Part shown: positions 41,673-52,165 of the stretch, one piece after another
Layout of the letters: each line of letters starts with the position of its first letter
Numbering within the stretch: the stretch's first letter is position 1
Assembly: GCF_000758685.1 (NCBI RefSeq)
Contig: NZ_CP009286.1
Coordinates: 154,501 to 218,500, forward strand
DNA from: Paenibacillus stellifer
Lineage (GTDB): Bacteria > Bacillota > Bacilli > Paenibacillales > Paenibacillaceae
Direction of reading: 5' to 3'
Length of the DNA stretch: 64,000 nucleotides
Made by a program: the position numbers and the translations under genes
Notes under the pieces: model-generated
Told to the model about the DNA's origin: nothing
Database searches by the model: none
The model's input: only the letters and a program-made list of their open reading frames with translations

Positions 41673-42836
41673 ATGGGACAAAAAGAACGCATTCCGCAGC
41701 TGGATATTTTTCGGGCCATCTCGATCTTCGCGGTGCTCGCGATCCACGCAACCTCGCGGACGCTGGCGGAGACGCTGAATACGCCGCTGTTTCATCCGTT
41801 TTTATTTATCAATAAATTCAGTCAGTTTGCCGTACCTTCATTTGTATTTTTAAGCGGGTTCGTGCTCTTCTACAATTATATCGACCGGCCGCTCACCGGC
41901 AGGATGATGGGTACATTCTACCGCCGAAGACTGACTTATATCATTGTGCCTTATGTGGTGTTCTCGGTGCTGTATTTTGTGATGAAGGTGACGGCCGGCA
42001 GCCAGTGGGGACTGCCTCCTGTAGAGCTGGCGTCCAAGTTGGGCAAGTATTTGATCACGGGAACGGCTTATACGCATTTATATTACGTGATTATTATTAT
42101 CCAGTTCTATATCCTGTTTCCGCTGCTGCTCTGGTGCCTGCAGGCAAGCCGCCGTCTGGCCGCTGTTGCCCCGCTGATCGGGCTTGCGCTGCAGTGGGCG
42201 TTCATTGTACTCAACAAGTACATGGTCAACCACGGTTACTGGCATGTGTCGAAGGGAAGTCTGGCGATTACGTATTTCTCGTACTTTCTGCTGGGCGCTT
42301 CCATTGGGGTCTTCTATCCGAAGCTTAAGTCATGGCTGAAAATAACGGAATCCAAGCCGACACCAAGCCGACTGGCGGGCTGGATTGGGCTGTGGGTGCT
42401 CTGGATCGCCGCCGGTATTGCGCATGTGGAGCTCTGGTACAACAATTACACGCATAAAACAGTCATCAACACCTTCTGGTTCGAAGGAGCGGCCAATGCG
42501 CACGCCCTGCTGTCGTGTCTTGTGCTCTTCCAGCTGTCTTTCCTGCTCTACGGGGCGGGGCAGCGGCTCGGAACACGGCTTCTGCTCTCCGCTGGAGCGT
42601 GCTCCTTCGGCATTTACCTGATTCACCCGGCTGTGCTGTTCTTCTACCGTAAGATCGGATTCCACGGCGGTTATGCCGCTTATACGCTGGCGATTGCCGG
42701 CGGCTGGCTGGCCGCGCTTGCAGTATCCTGGATTATCGTGGGACTGGCTTTCCGCTATTTGGGGCTGTCGTGGGTGCTGTTCGGAACGGCTCCGAAGCGC
42801 GAGGTGAAGCAGTCACAGCATGTGCAGGCGATGTAA
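41673..42836 (+). CDS. Membrane acyltransferase (acyltransferase 3 family)
   Basis: 387 aa with about ten membrane segments. The N-terminal QLDIFRAISIFAVLAIHATS is the hallmark of O-acyltransferase family 3, including the catalytic His. Such proteins acetylate or succinylate surface polysaccharides or peptidoglycan; the acceptor here is unknown. ATG 41673 follows AGGAGGAG. It lies between the yvoF homologue and the his operon, where B. subtilis has no such gene. A GC-rich hairpin without T-tract lies at 41593-41615 upstream. Confidence 0.85.
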   Translation: MGQKERIPQLDIFRAISIFAVLAIHATSRTLAETLNTPLFHPFLFINKFSQFAVPSFVFLSGFVLFYNYIDRPLTGRMMGTFYRRRLTYIIVPYVVFSVLYFVMKVTAGSQWGLPPVELASKLGKYLITGTAYTHLYYVIIIIQFYILFPLLLWCLQASRRLAAVAPLIGLALQWAFIVLNKYMVNHGYWHVSKGSLAITYFSYFLLGASIGVFYPKLKSWLKITESKPTPSRLAGWIGLWVLWIAAGIAHVELWYNNYTHKTVINTFWFEGAANAHALLSCLVLFQLSFLLYGAGQRLGTRLLLSAGACSFGIYLIHPAVLFFYRKIGFHGGYAAYTLAIAGGWLAALAVSWIIVGLAFRYLGLSWVLFGTAPKREVKQSQHVQAM

Positions 42837-42860
42837 AGCCGCAGGGTTATATGATAAAAA

Positions 42861-42908
42861 GAAAAGGTCTGTCTATGGAAGCTCCGCCTTCCAGGGACAG
42901 ACCTTTTG
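42861..42908 (+). terminator. Terminator after the membrane acyltransferase
   Basis: AAAAGGTCTGTC/GACAGACCTTTT with an inner TGGAAG/CTTCCA stem. Confidence 0.85.
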
Positions 42909-43261
42909 TCATGCAAGGGGGAGAACGGCGTCACCGGCCTGCTTGTACTGGATACGGCTGGTCGCCTCGTAAGACGCTTCAGACAGCGGAATTAGGCAAA
43001 TGCTGATGAAGAGCTTCCGAACACTCGGACGTTCACGGGAAAAGAGATATAATGAAAGCATCGCCATGCTGAACTTAATAGTATTTTACAGATGAACTTC
43101 AGCACACTTCGCAATTGACTAAAAATAACACGGCATGGTACGATATCTAGGACGCTTTACTTTACTACCACTTTACCATAATGAAGTATTCGGATGTTCA
43201 CCACACGCCTGTATAGACAGCCGATGCTCATTTTCCAATAACCGACGAGGTGAAATTCGTT
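42909..43261. other. Leader region of the histidine operon
   Basis: No gene is seen. Apart from the promoter at 43115-43144 it holds GCTGAA/TTCAGC, an inverted repeat of 6 bp near 43068-43103. No T-box signature or His-codon leader peptide is visible, so the control mechanism is not evident. Confidence 0.45.
43115..43144 (+). promoter_or_regulatory. Promoter of the histidine operon
   Basis: TTGACT at 43115-43120 and TACGAT at 43139-43144, with 18-bp spacing, lie 118 bp before the hisZ start. Confidence 0.55.
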
Positions 43262-44467
43262 ATGTCCAAACCGAAGGGCTTTGAGAAGCCGACCGGCTTC
43301 CGGGATTATCTTCCGCATGCCGTAAGGAAGCTGCGCAGGATCGAGAATGATGTGCTCGAATGTATGAATCAGTGGGGATATCGGCAGATCATGACCCCTA
43401 CGCTGGAATATTACGATACGGTCGGAGTCGCCAGCTCGACTTCGGATCAGAAGCTGTTCAAACTGCTCAACAACCGGGGCCAGGCACTTGTGCTGCGTTC
43501 CGAGATGACCGCACCCGTGGCCCGCGTCGTCTCCTCGCTGCTGAAGGATGAGCCGCTGCCGCTTCGCCTGTCCTATCACGCGAATGTGTTCCGGGCGATT
43601 GAGGAGGAGGCGGGCCGCGAGGCCGAATTCTACCAGACGGGCGTTGAGCTCGTCGGCGACGACTCGCCGGAAGCGGATGCCGAGGTTGTGGCGCTGGCGA
43701 TCGCCTCGCTGCAGGCTGCGGGCGTTCAGACCTTCAAGATTGCCATAGGGCATGTCGGCTTCCTGAACGGGCTGTTCCAGGAGGTAGCCCCGGACCGGCC
43801 GGATGTTCAGGAAGAGCTGAAGAGCCATTTGCTGGATCGCGATTATGTCGCCTTCCGGGATGCGCTCGGGAAGCTTAAGCTGAACGAAACACAGCAGGAG
43901 GAGATGGACGGGCTGCTCCGTCTGCGCGGCGGCAAAGAAATCTGCGGTCAGGCGCTGAGTCTCAGCAGCAATCCGCTGGCCCTCGCCTCCATCACGCATC
44001 TATGCAAGGTCTGGGAGGTGCTGGAAGCTTACGGCGTATCCCGGCATGTGCTGATCGACCTGACGATGGTCGGCGACTTCAGCTATTATACGGGTATGAC
44101 GTTCGAAGGCTACGCGGCGGAGCTTGGCTTCCCGGTATGCAGCGGCGGACGCTACGACAATCTGCTTCAACAGTTCGGCCGCTCCGTTCCGTCGACCGGC
44201 TTCTCATTGAAGACGAACCGGATTCTGGATGGCGTCCGCACCGAAGACAAGGGACCCGAGCTTCCGATTCTTGTCCAATACGACGCTGCTAACCGCAGCA
44301 AGGGACTTGAGGAAGCGGCCAAGCTGCGACTAGAAGGACATGTCGTCGTTACCCGGATCGTAGGCAGCCTGGAGGATCTGGCTCCTGCGGAGCCGGGCGG
44401 CGGAACTGGAGCTGGGCGCTACAAAGAGATTTATACGTTCACCGAGTCCGCAGGCGGACGCGGCTGA
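43262..44467 (+). CDS. hisZ: ATP phosphoribosyltransferase regulatory subunit
   Basis: A HisRS-like paralogue without charging activity that forms the octameric enzyme with short HisG. It has 401 aa. Class II synthetase motifs are recognisable: FRDYLPHAVRKLR, RSEMTAPVARVVSS and GGRYDNLL. The anticodon-binding domain is missing, as usual. A GTG at 43250 is in frame but lies inside the ribosome-binding site (GAGGTG), so ATG 43262 is chosen. It is the first gene of the his operon. Confidence 0.93.
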   Translation: MSKPKGFEKPTGFRDYLPHAVRKLRRIENDVLECMNQWGYRQIMTPTLEYYDTVGVASSTSDQKLFKLLNNRGQALVLRSEMTAPVARVVSSLLKDEPLPLRLSYHANVFRAIEEEAGREAEFYQTGVELVGDDSPEADAEVVALAIASLQAAGVQTFKIAIGHVGFLNGLFQEVAPDRPDVQEELKSHLLDRDYVAFRDALGKLKLNETQQEEMDGLLRLRGGKEICGQALSLSSNPLALASITHLCKVWEVLEAYGVSRHVLIDLTMVGDFSYYTGMTFEGYAAELGFPVCSGGRYDNLLQQFGRSVPSTGFSLKTNRILDGVRTEDKGPELPILVQYDAANRSKGLEEAAKLRLEGHVVVTRIVGSLEDLAPAEPGGGTGAGRYKEIYTFTESAGGRG

Positions 44468-44546
44468 AGCGAAGGAAGAAGGACCGGGCTGTGATCCGGA
44501 TTGAAATAGCATCTTATTCTTGAAGCAGAAAGGCGGACAAGAGCAA

Positions 44547-45182
44547 ATGGCGCAGATATTGAAGGTGGCTATGCCGAAGGGCCGCATATACAACAAGGCG
44601 GCGGAGCTGTTCCGCTCCGCGGGACTGCCGATCCCGCCGGAAGGCGAGGCTTCGCGGAAGCTGGTTATTCCGCTTCCGGAAGCGGGAATGGAGTTTATTC
44701 TGGCGAAGCCGGTGGATGTGCCGACTTACGTCGAATACGGCGCGGCTGATATCGGCATTGTCGGCAAGGACGTACTGCTGGAGGAAGATCGCGACGTGTA
44801 TGAACTGCTGGATCTCGGCATCGCGCGCTGCCGGATGTCGATCATCGGTCTCCCCAACTGGGAGCCGGGCATTCATCAGCGGGTTGCGACGAAGTATCCG
44901 AACGTCGCCTCCCGGTATTTCCGGGAGCAGGGCCAGCAGGTCGAGGTGATCAAGCTGAACGGCTCCATCGAGCTGGCTCCGCTGATCGGCCTGGCCGAGC
45001 GGATCGTCGATATGGTGGAGACGGGGCAGACGCTGCGGGAGAACGGGCTTGTGGAGCAGCTGAGCATTTTTGAAATCACCAGCCGGCTTGTGGCGAACCG
45101 GGTTAGCTACCGGATGAAGAATACGGAGATTCAGCAGCTGTGCGACCGGCTTCAGGCTGTGATCGCCCAGCCGAGCCTGTAG
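44547..45182 (+). CDS. hisG: ATP phosphoribosyltransferase catalytic subunit, short form
   Basis: First step of histidine synthesis, joining ATP and PRPP. 211 aa, the short type that needs His[14 protein letters not shown] and the PRPP-binding region near [25 protein letters not shown] are typical. The frame opens at TTG 44520 without a ribosome-binding site; ATG 44547 begins the known protein. Confidence 0.94.
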   Translation: MAQILKVAMPKGRIYNKAAELFRSAGLPIPPEGEASRKLVIPLPEAGMEFILAKPVDVPTYVEYGAADIGIVGKDVLLEEDRDVYELLDLGIARCRMSIIGLPNWEPGIHQRVATKYPNVASRYFREQGQQVEVIKLNGSIELAPLIGLAERIVDMVETGQTLRENGLVEQLSIFEITSRLVANRVSYRMKNTEIQQLCDRLQAVIAQPSL

Positions 45183-45385
45183 AGCTTGCGGAGGCAATGA
45201 CCGAGAGCAGGACAGCCAGAACAGGCGAGAGCAGAGCAGCCGTCTGGCGAACGTACTGAGCCTATCAGAACGTACATACAGGCTGAAGACTTCGCCGGTT
45301 ACCGGCAGATCATAGTTCAAACCTAGGATAGATCATGCGGACGGCCATTGTGGCCGTGCCGCCGATTATAGAAGGAGGAAGAGCA

Positions 45386-46693
45386 GTGAAGGTGCAATCC
45401 AGCAGGGATTTCAAGCTGCAGCGGGAAGTGGACTACGGAACGCCGGAGCAGAACAAGGCCGTGAAAGAGATCGTGGCCGCCATCAAACAGGAGGGCGATG
45501 CCGCCCTGTTCCGGTACACGGAGAAATTTGACGGCGTCCGGCTTAGCGAGAACAATATTCGGGTCACGCAAGAGGAGCTCCAGGGGGCCTATGCCGAAGT
45601 GGAGGACTCGTTCGTCTCGGCGATCCGGGCGGCAGCGGACAATATCCGCGCCTTCCATGCCAGACAGAAGCGGAATTCCTGGATGGATCTGCAGCCGGAC
45701 GGCACGATTCTCGGCCAGGTAATCCGGCCGCTGCAGCGGGTCGGCGTCTATGTACCCGGCGGGAAGGCATCCTACCCCTCTTCCGTCCTCATGAACGTTA
45801 TCCCTGCACAGATCGCCGGCGTGCCGGAGATCGTAATGGTAACGCCGCCGGCTACGGGCGGCAAGGCAGGCATCGACCCGTACATTCTGGTGGCCGCCGC
45901 CGAAGCGGGCGTGAACGAGATTTACCGGGTCGGAGGGGCCCAGGCCGTTGCCGCGCTGGCTTTCGGTACGGACTCAATCGCCCCGGTCGACAAGATCTGC
46001 GGACCGGGGAATATCTACGTCGCGCTGGCTAAGCGCGAGGTGTACGGCGCCGTCGATATCGACAGCATCGCCGGTCCGAGCGAGATCGTCGTGCTGGCGG
46101 ATGACAGCGCGGAGCCGTCCTACATCGCCGCGGACCTCTTGTCGCAGGCGGAGCACGACGAGATGGCGTCGGCGATTCTCGTGACGCCTTCGCAGACGCT
46201 GGCGGACGCGGTATCCGCCGAAGTCGAGAAGCAGCTTCGAGCGCTACCCCGCGAAGCCATCGCCCGCGCCTCCGTTGAGAACTACGGCGCCATTATCGTC
46301 GTGGAGAATCTGGAAGAGGGGATTTCCGTGGTCAACCGGCTGGCGCCGGAGCATCTGGAAATCGTCGCCCAGGACCCGATGGGGCTGGCCGGAGCGATCC
46401 AGAACGCCGGTGCAATTTTCCTTGGGCCGTACAGCTCGGAGCCGGTGGGAGATTATTTTGCCGGACCGAATCACATCATACCGACGAATGGCACGGCGCG
46501 GTTCTCTTCGCCGGTTGACGTCGACGATTTCATCAAGAAATCGAGTCTGATCTATTACAGCAAGGAAGCGCTCCTGCGCGACGGCGGCACCATTATGGAG
46601 CTGGCCCGCCGCGAGGGGCTGGAAGCACATGCGAGAGCCGTGGAAATCCGGCTTACGAACGAAGGGAAAGGTGGAGAAGGGCGTGGAGAATAA
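45386..46693 (+). CDS. hisD: Histidinol dehydrogenase
   Basis: Zinc enzyme that oxidises histidinol to histidine in two NAD-dependent steps. It has 435 aa. Key motifs are VPGGKASYPSSVLMNVIPA, GPGNIYVALAKREVYGAVDIDSIAGPSE, QAEHDEMASA (zinc and catalytic region) and PEHLEI. The start is GTG 45386 with AAGGAGG. It follows hisG after about 200 bp and overlaps hisB by 11 bp. Confidence 0.95.
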   Translation: MKVQSSRDFKLQREVDYGTPEQNKAVKEIVAAIKQEGDAALFRYTEKFDGVRLSENNIRVTQEELQGAYAEVEDSFVSAIRAAADNIRAFHARQKRNSWMDLQPDGTILGQVIRPLQRVGVYVPGGKASYPSSVLMNVIPAQIAGVPEIVMVTPPATGGKAGIDPYILVAAAEAGVNEIYRVGGAQAVAALAFGTDSIAPVDKICGPGNIYVALAKREVYGAVDIDSIAGPSEIVVLADDSAEPSYIAADLLSQAEHDEMASAILVTPSQTLADAVSAEVEKQLRALPREAIARASVENYGAIIVVENLEEGISVVNRLAPEHLEIVAQDPMGLAGAIQNAGAIFLGPYSSEPVGDYFAGPNHIIPTNGTARFSSPVDVDDFIKKSSLIYYSKEALLRDGGTIMELARREGLEAHARAVEIRLTNEGKGGEGRGE

Positions 46694-47288
46694 CGGACAG
46701 CTCACAAGGCAGGCGGGCCTTGCCCGCAAGACCAACGAGACGGACATCAAAGTATCCCTGAATGTGGACGGAACCGGACAATTGGAGCTGGAGACCGATG
46801 TTCCTTTTCTGAATCATATGCTGGATCTGTTCACCAAGCACGGCCAGTTCGACCTGTCCGTTCAGGCGCGCGGCGACATCGATATTGACGACCACCACAC
46901 GGTGGAGGATATCGGTATCTGTCTCGGCCAGGCGCTGCGCGAGGCGCTCGGCGACAAGAAGGGCATCAAGCGCTACGCAAGCGTCTTTGTGCCGATGGAT
47001 GAGGCGCTGGCACAGGTCGTGATCGATATCAGCAACCGGCCGCATTTCGAATACCGGGCGCAGTATCCGTCACAGCAGGTGGGCAGCTTCTCGACGGAGC
47101 TCGTGCATGAATTTCTGTGCAAATTCGCGCTGGAGGCACGTGTGACGCTGCACGTCATCGTGCATTACGGCTTCAATACGCATCACATGATCGAAGCTGT
47201 GTTCAAGGCGCTGGGACGCGCGCTTGACGAGGCGACGACGATCGATCCCCGGGTGAAGGGCGTCCCCTCGACGAAGGGAGTGCTGTAA
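46683..47288 (+). CDS. hisB: Imidazoleglycerol-phosphate dehydratase
   Basis: It dehydrates imidazoleglycerol phosphate; 201 aa, monofunctional. The manganese motifs LNHMLDLFTKHG, DIDDHHTVEDIGICLG, and HVIVHYGFNTHHMIEA are complete. The start GTG 46683 has AGGTGGAG upstream and lies inside the hisD end; an earlier ATG at 46629 would give a longer overlap and is less likely. Confidence 0.94.
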   Translation: MENNGQLTRQAGLARKTNETDIKVSLNVDGTGQLELETDVPFLNHMLDLFTKHGQFDLSVQARGDIDIDDHHTVEDIGICLGQALREALGDKKGIKRYASVFVPMDEALAQVVIDISNRPHFEYRAQYPSQQVGSFSTELVHEFLCKFALEARVTLHVIVHYGFNTHHMIEAVFKALGRALDEATTIDPRVKGVPSTKGVL

Positions 47289-47291
47289 TCC

Positions 47292-47906
47292 ATGAGCGTG
47301 GTGGCTATCGTCGATTACGGGATCGGCAATCTGCACAGCGTCAGCAAAGCGATTGAGCGTCTGGGCCATACGCCGCTGATCACAGGCAAGGCTGGGGAGA
47401 TTCTGGCCGCAGACCGGGTGATTCTTCCAGGCGTCGGCGCCTTTGGCGACGCGATGGATCATCTGCGGCAGAGCGGCATGGATAAGGTGGTCAAGGAGGT
47501 GGCGGCCGAAGGGCGCCAGCCGCTCCTCGGCATCTGCCTTGGCATGCAGCTGCTGTTCACACGCGGTGAGGAATACGGCGTGCATGAAGGTCTGGACCTG
47601 CTTCCGGGAAATGTCGTCCGGTTTGAGGCCCGGGAAGGCTATAAGGTGCCGCATATGGGCTGGAACCGGCTGGAGTTCCTTCAGCCGGAGCATCCGCTTC
47701 TGAAAGGACTGGAAGCCGGCCACGTCTACTTCGTGCACTCCTACCACGCGCTGGTGGAGCGCAGGGAGGATCTGCTGGCGGTGACCGAGTACGGCCATCC
47801 GGTGACGGCGGTTGTCGGCCGGGGGAATGTGATGGGGATGCAGTTCCATCCGGAGAAGAGCGGAGAGCTCGGCAGGAAGCTGCTGCAGAATTTCCTGGAG
47901 CTTTGA
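47292..47906 (+). CDS. hisH: Imidazole glycerol phosphate synthase, glutaminase subunit
   Basis: It supplies ammonia to HisF. It has 204 aa. Class I glutaminase residues are the Cys in [10 protein letters not shown], and His and Glu in [12 protein letters not shown]. It lies 3 bp after hisB, with AAGGGAG in the hisB end. Confidence 0.95.
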   Translation: MSVVAIVDYGIGNLHSVSKAIERLGHTPLITGKAGEILAADRVILPGVGAFGDAMDHLRQSGMDKVVKEVAAEGRQPLLGICLGMQLLFTRGEEYGVHEGLDLLPGNVVRFEAREGYKVPHMGWNRLEFLQPEHPLLKGLEAGHVYFVHSYHALVERREDLLAVTEYGHPVTAVVGRGNVMGMQFHPEKSGELGRKLLQNFLEL

Positions 47907-47973
47907 CGGTTCCGGGCATCGACCAGGAGTTGTATTAACGAATTTAGCAAGGAGAAAGCGGGGAGCGCCAACA

Positions 47974-48705
47974 ATGTCTTCTTTTATCGTATATCCGGCG
48001 ATTGATATCCGGAACGGCAAATGCGTCCGGCTGTTGCAGGGCGATTATAATCAGGAAACGGTCTACGGCGACAGTCCGCTGGATATGGCCAAATCATGGG
48101 AGTCGCAGGGCGGGGAGTTCATCCACCTTGTCGATCTGGACGGCGCCAAGGCTGGCCATCCCGTCAACGTCGAGCTGATTGGCTCCATCGCGAAGGGCGT
48201 TCAGGTGCCTGTTCAGGTCGGCGGCGGTCTGCGGACGCTGGAGGATGTGGAACAGTTGCTGTCGCTCGGCGTTGGCCGCGTCATTATCGGCACCGCCGCG
48301 ATCAACGACCGGGCCTTTACGGAGAGCGTGCTGGCCAAGTACGGCTCCAAGGTGGCCATCGGCATTGACGCACGCGATGGCTATGTCGCCACGCATGGCT
48401 GGCTGAATACCTCCGAGGTGCTTGCCACCGAACTGGCCAAGGAGCTGGCGTCCAAGGGCGCCGAGACGTTTATCTATACCGATATTTCCCGTGACGGCAT
48501 GATGCAGGGGCCGAACATCGAAGGCATCCTCGCGATGGCGCAGGCGAGCGGCAAGACCGTTATCGCCTCCGGCGGCGTGACCAGCCAGGATGATCTGGTA
48601 CGTCTGCGTGCGCACAGTGACAGCGGCATTGGCGGCGCGATCGTCGGCAAGGCGCTGTATACCGGCAATATCAAGCTGCCCGAGGCGCTGGCGGCTTTGA
48701 AGTAA
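47974..48705 (+). CDS. hisA: ProFAR isomerase
   Basis: A beta/alpha-barrel isomerase of the histidine pathway, 243 aa. [19 protein letters not shown], the catalytic Asp in [13 protein letters not shown], and [12 protein letters not shown] match. GGGGAG precedes ATG 47974. A hairpin with a short T-run lies after it. Confidence 0.95.
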   Translation: MSSFIVYPAIDIRNGKCVRLLQGDYNQETVYGDSPLDMAKSWESQGGEFIHLVDLDGAKAGHPVNVELIGSIAKGVQVPVQVGGGLRTLEDVEQLLSLGVGRVIIGTAAINDRAFTESVLAKYGSKVAIGIDARDGYVATHGWLNTSEVLATELAKELASKGAETFIYTDISRDGMMQGPNIEGILAMAQASGKTVIASGGVTSQDDLVRLRAHSDSGIGGAIVGKALYTGNIKLPEALAALK

Positions 48706-48715
48706 GCATTCCGGT

Positions 48716-48749
48716 GCCCCTGGCTGACGACAACAGGCCAGGGGCTTTT
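48716..48749 (+). terminator. Possible internal terminator between hisA and hisF
   Basis: A perfect 9-bp stem, GCCCCTGGC/GCCAGGGGC, is followed by TTTTC only. The short T-run suggests partial termination within the operon. Confidence 0.5.
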
Positions 48750-48886
48750 CGGGGCCGGCGCCGTTTGGAGAAGGGCTTTGTGAGGCATCGGACTGAACTG
48801 GCTTTGATCAGACCATTATGCAAGGCAGGAGCTTCCATGTGAACCCTGATCAGATACAGAGGATCCTAGGATAGGAGGTTGCATTC

Positions 48887-49645
48887 ATGCTGGCTAAACG
48901 CATCATTCCCTGTCTGGATGTCAAAGACGGACGGGTAGTAAAAGGCGTGAATTTTGTTAACTTGCGCGACGCCGGCGATCCGGTGGAGCTTGCGGCCATT
49001 TATGACCGGGAGGGCGCCGATGAGCTGGTGTTTCTCGACATTTCCGCGTCAGTGGAAGGCCGGGCGACGATGGTCGAGGTTGTGCGCCGGACGGCGGGGG
49101 AAATCTCCATCCCGTTCACGGTAGGCGGCGGCATCTCGTCGCCGGAGGACATGAAGCGGATTCTGCGGGCGGGAGCCGACAAGATCGGCATCAACACCGC
49201 GGCTGTCAACAATCCGCAGCTGATTCTGGAAGGCGCGCGGCGCTTCGGCTCCCAGTGCGTTGTCGTGGCGGTTGATGCCAAGTACAATGAGAGCTGGGGC
49301 GAGTGGGAGGTCTATACCCACGGCGGACGCAAGCCAGCCGGGATTCGGACGCTGGAATGGGTCAAGGAAGCCGAGCGGCTGGGAGCCGGTGAAATTCTGC
49401 TTACCAGCATGGATGCCGACGGTACGAAGGACGGCTTCGACATCAAGCTGACCTCTGCGGTCAGCGGCCTGATCGATATTCCCGTGATCGCTTCCGGCGG
49501 CGCGGGGCGGATAGAACATTTCCATGAAGTGTTCACCGAAGGGAAGGCGGATGCCGGACTTGCCGCAACGATTTTTCACTATAAGGAAATTGCGATCGGC
49601 GATTTGAAGGCCGACTTAAAACAAAAGGGTGTGGAAATTCGATGA
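48887..49645 (+). CDS. hisF: Imidazole glycerol phosphate synthase, cyclase subunit
   Basis: It forms imidazoleglycerol phosphate and AICAR with HisH. It has 252 aa. [27 protein letters not shown] and [15 protein letters not shown] carry the catalytic aspartates. AGGAGG precedes ATG 48887. It overlaps hisI by 4 bp. Confidence 0.96.
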   Translation: MLAKRIIPCLDVKDGRVVKGVNFVNLRDAGDPVELAAIYDREGADELVFLDISASVEGRATMVEVVRRTAGEISIPFTVGGGISSPEDMKRILRAGADKIGINTAAVNNPQLILEGARRFGSQCVVVAVDAKYNESWGEWEVYTHGGRKPAGIRTLEWVKEAERLGAGEILLTSMDADGTKDGFDIKLTSAVSGLIDIPVIASGGAGRIEHFHEVFTEGKADAGLAATIFHYKEIAIGDLKADLKQKGVEIR

Positions 49646-50349
49646 GCCAAATTCAAAACGATGCAGCACAGATTATCGAACAATTAAACTGGAACGAAGC
49701 CGGTCTGCTGCCGGCGATTGTACAGGACGACAAGACGCAAGAAGTGCTGATGATGGCCTACATGAACCGGGAGTCGCTGAAGCTCTCGCTCGAGAGCGGA
49801 GAGACGTGGTTCTGGAGCCGTTCGCGCGGCGAACTGTGGCATAAAGGCGGAACCTCGGGCAACACGCAGGCGATTTCATCGATCCATTATGACTGCGACG
49901 CCGATACTCTGCTGGTAAAAGTGAAGCCGGAAGGTCCGGCATGCCATACGGGAGAGGTATCCTGCTTCTACCGTGAGCTTCCGCTGGGCGGCCAGACTGC
50001 TGCCGGCAAGCCGGGGGCTGACGCTGAGGCCGGAGCTGCCGCAGACAGCGGACGTTTTGCCGTGCTGGCGGAGCTGGAGCGTATTATTGCTGAACGGGAA
50101 GCGGAACGCCCTGAGGGCGCCTATACGACGTATCTGTTCAACAAAGGCGTCGATAAGATCCTGAAGAAGGTCGGCGAGGAAACGGCCGAGACGATTATTG
50201 CCGCGAAGAATAAGGACAACGCGGAGCTGCGCCTTGAGGTTAGCGATTTGATCTACCATCTGCTGGTTCTGCTGCAGGAGCGCAAGCTCCCGCTCGACGA
50301 GATTATGGCCGAGCTGAGCGCGCGCCACGAGCGTCCCCGCCGCGACTAG
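49642..50349 (+). CDS. hisI: Bifunctional phosphoribosyl-AMP cyclohydrolase/phosphoribosyl-ATP pyrophosphatase
   Basis: HisIE, steps 2 and 3 of histidine synthesis, 235 aa. The cyclohydrolase domain (about 1-115) shows [17 protein letters not shown] and [11 protein letters not shown] with zinc ligands including [11 protein letters not shown]. An Ala/Gly-rich linker (about 117-135) leads to the pyrophosphatase domain with [16 protein letters not shown]. The start ATGA overlaps the hisF stop. Confidence 0.95.
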   Translation: MSQIQNDAAQIIEQLNWNEAGLLPAIVQDDKTQEVLMMAYMNRESLKLSLESGETWFWSRSRGELWHKGGTSGNTQAISSIHYDCDADTLLVKVKPEGPACHTGEVSCFYRELPLGGQTAAGKPGADAEAGAAADSGRFAVLAELERIIAEREAERPEGAYTTYLFNKGVDKILKKVGEETAETIIAAKNKDNAELRLEVSDLIYHLLVLLQERKLPLDEIMAELSARHERPRRD

Positions 50350-50362
50350 GAGGGTAAAGTCC

Positions 50363-51190
50363 ATGCAGATCGACTATCATACCCATCACGAGCGCTGCGG
50401 ACATGCCGTCGGCAAGCTGGAAGACTATGTGCGCCGCGGGATCGAGCTTGGGCTGGATCATCTGGGGCTGTCCGATCATCTGCCGCTAATTCATGTGGAC
50501 CCGGCCTCCTATTATCCGGAGATGGCGATGCCGCTTGAGGAGCTTCCCCGTTATGTGGAAGAATGCCTGGAGCTCAAGGAACGCTACCGGGGCGTGATCG
50601 AGATCCGTGTCGGGCTTGAAGCCGATTATATCGAAGGCTACGAGGATCGCATCCGCGAGCTGTTGGCGCCTTACCCCTGGGATTACCTGATTGGCTCGGT
50701 GCATTTCCTCGGTGAGTGGGATATTACCGACTTCCGCCAGGTTCACGGCTGGGAGGGCCAGGATGCCCTTGAAGTCTACCGGCGCTATTACCGTGCGGTG
50801 AGACAAGCGGCTTCCTCGGGGCTGTACGATATTATCGGCCACATGGATGTAATCAAGCGCTTCGGCTACGGACCGGACACCGCCGAGGGGCGGGCCGAGG
50901 TCCGCGAGCTGGAGCGGAGCGCGCTTGAAGCCATTGCCGAAGCGGGCATCGCCATGGAGCTGAACGCCTCGGGTCTCACCAAGCCGTGCGCGGAAATGTT
51001 CCCGGCGCCCCATGTGCTGGCGCAGGCGCTTACGCTGGGCATCCCGCTTACGCTGGGCTCTGACGCGCATGATCCGGCGAAGCTGGGGGAAGGCCTTGGC
51101 GAAGCACGCAGGCTTCTGCGGGACACGGGATTCCGTGAGCTTGCAGTATTTGAAGGCCGGCGCCGCATGAGCGTCCCTTTGACGGAATAA
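50363..51190 (+). CDS. hisJ: Histidinol-phosphatase, PHP family
   Basis: It dephosphorylates histidinol phosphate, completing the pathway. It has 275 aa. The PHP metal motifs are DYHTHHERCGHA, LSDHLP, IGSVHFL, DIIGHMDVIK and TLGSDAHDP. It lies 13 bp after hisI with AGGAGG, inside the operon; in B. subtilis the equivalent gene is elsewhere. Confidence 0.88.
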   Translation: MQIDYHTHHERCGHAVGKLEDYVRRGIELGLDHLGLSDHLPLIHVDPASYYPEMAMPLEELPRYVEECLELKERYRGVIEIRVGLEADYIEGYEDRIRELLAPYPWDYLIGSVHFLGEWDITDFRQVHGWEGQDALEVYRRYYRAVRQAASSGLYDIIGHMDVIKRFGYGPDTAEGRAEVRELERSALEAIAEAGIAMELNASGLTKPCAEMFPAPHVLAQALTLGIPLTLGSDAHDPAKLGEGLGEARRLLRDTGFRELAVFEGRRRMSVPLTE

Positions 51191-51214
51191 CCATGCAAGT
51201 ATAGGAGGGATGTT

Positions 51215-52165
51215 ATGCAGCACCATTCTTTGCGTATTTTCTCGGGTTCATCGAACCCGAAGCTGGCGTCGGACGTGGCTGCCCGGCTCGGCGTGGAATT
51301 GGGCAGGATCAAGCTGACCCGTTTCAAGAGCGGTGAAATTTACGTGCATTATGAGGAAAGCATCCGAAATTGCGACGTCTTTCTGCTGCAATCCCTCTCC
51401 CATCCGATCAATGAGCTGTTCGTGGAGCTGCTGGTTATGATCGACGCGGCCAAACGGGCATCGGCCCGGACGGTCAACATCATCATTCCGTACTATGGCT
51501 ATGCGCGTCAGGAACGCAAATCGGCGCCGCGCGAGCCGATCTCCGCGAAGATGGTCGCCGACGTGCTGACAACCGCCGGAGCGACGCGCGTGCTTACGAT
51601 CGACCTGCACGCGGCGGCAATCCAGGGATTCTTCAACATCCCCGTCGATCATCTGACCGCGCTCGATCTGATCAGCGGCTATCTGAAGACGAAGCAGCTG
51701 GAGGATGTGGTGGTCGTATCCCCCGACGCCGGCCGGGCCTCCATGGCCGAGAAGCTGGCAAGCCGCCTGGACTCGCCATTCGCAATCATGATCAAGAAAC
51801 GTCCGGCCCATAATGAATCGGTTATTACTCATGTTATCGGCGACGTGGAAGGTCGGACCCCGGTCATCATCGAGGATCTGATTGATACCGGAACCACCAT
51901 CGTCAATGTGGTGGAAGGGCTGAAGGAGAGAGGCGCGAGAAACAGCATCGTCTGCGCCACGCACGGCCTGTTCTCGGGCCCGGCGCTCGACCGGCTGGAG
52001 AATCCCGGTATCGAGGAAGTGGTTGTTACCGATTCTATCGCGCTGCCGGAGGGCCATTCGAGCCGCTTCACGGTTCTATCGGTCGCGCCCATGCTGGCGC
52101 GGGCCACGCGGATTATCATCGAAGGCGGCTCTATCGATAAGCTGCTCGAAGACGCGGGAATCTGA
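51215..52165 (+). CDS. prs: Ribose-phosphate pyrophosphokinase
   Basis: It makes PRPP, the substrate of HisG. 316 aa, full length. RIFSGSSNPKLA, the ATP-binding YGYARQERKSAPREPISAK, and the PRPP loop VIIEDLIDTGTT are conserved. It is 24 bp after hisJ with AGGAGG, so it appears to be the last gene of the his operon. A second, housekeeping prs elsewhere in the genome is likely but not visible here. Confidence 0.94.
   Translation: MQHHSLRIFSGSSNPKLASDVAARLGVELGRIKLTRFKSGEIYVHYEESIRNCDVFLLQSLSHPINELFVELLVMIDAAKRASARTVNIIIPYYGYARQERKSAPREPISAKMVADVLTTAGATRVLTIDLHAAAIQGFFNIPVDHLTALDLISGYLKTKQLEDVVVVSPDAGRASMAEKLASRLDSPFAIMIKKRPAHNESVITHVIGDVEGRTPVIIEDLIDTGTTIVNVVEGLKERGARNSIVCATHGLFSGPALDRLENPGIEEVVVTDSIALPEGHSSRFTVLSVAPMLARATRIIIEGGSIDKLLEDAGI

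Noticed and set aside
42909..43261. T-box or His-leader peptide for the his operon
   Set aside because: No T-box consensus, no run of His codons and no terminator/antiterminator pair was seen.
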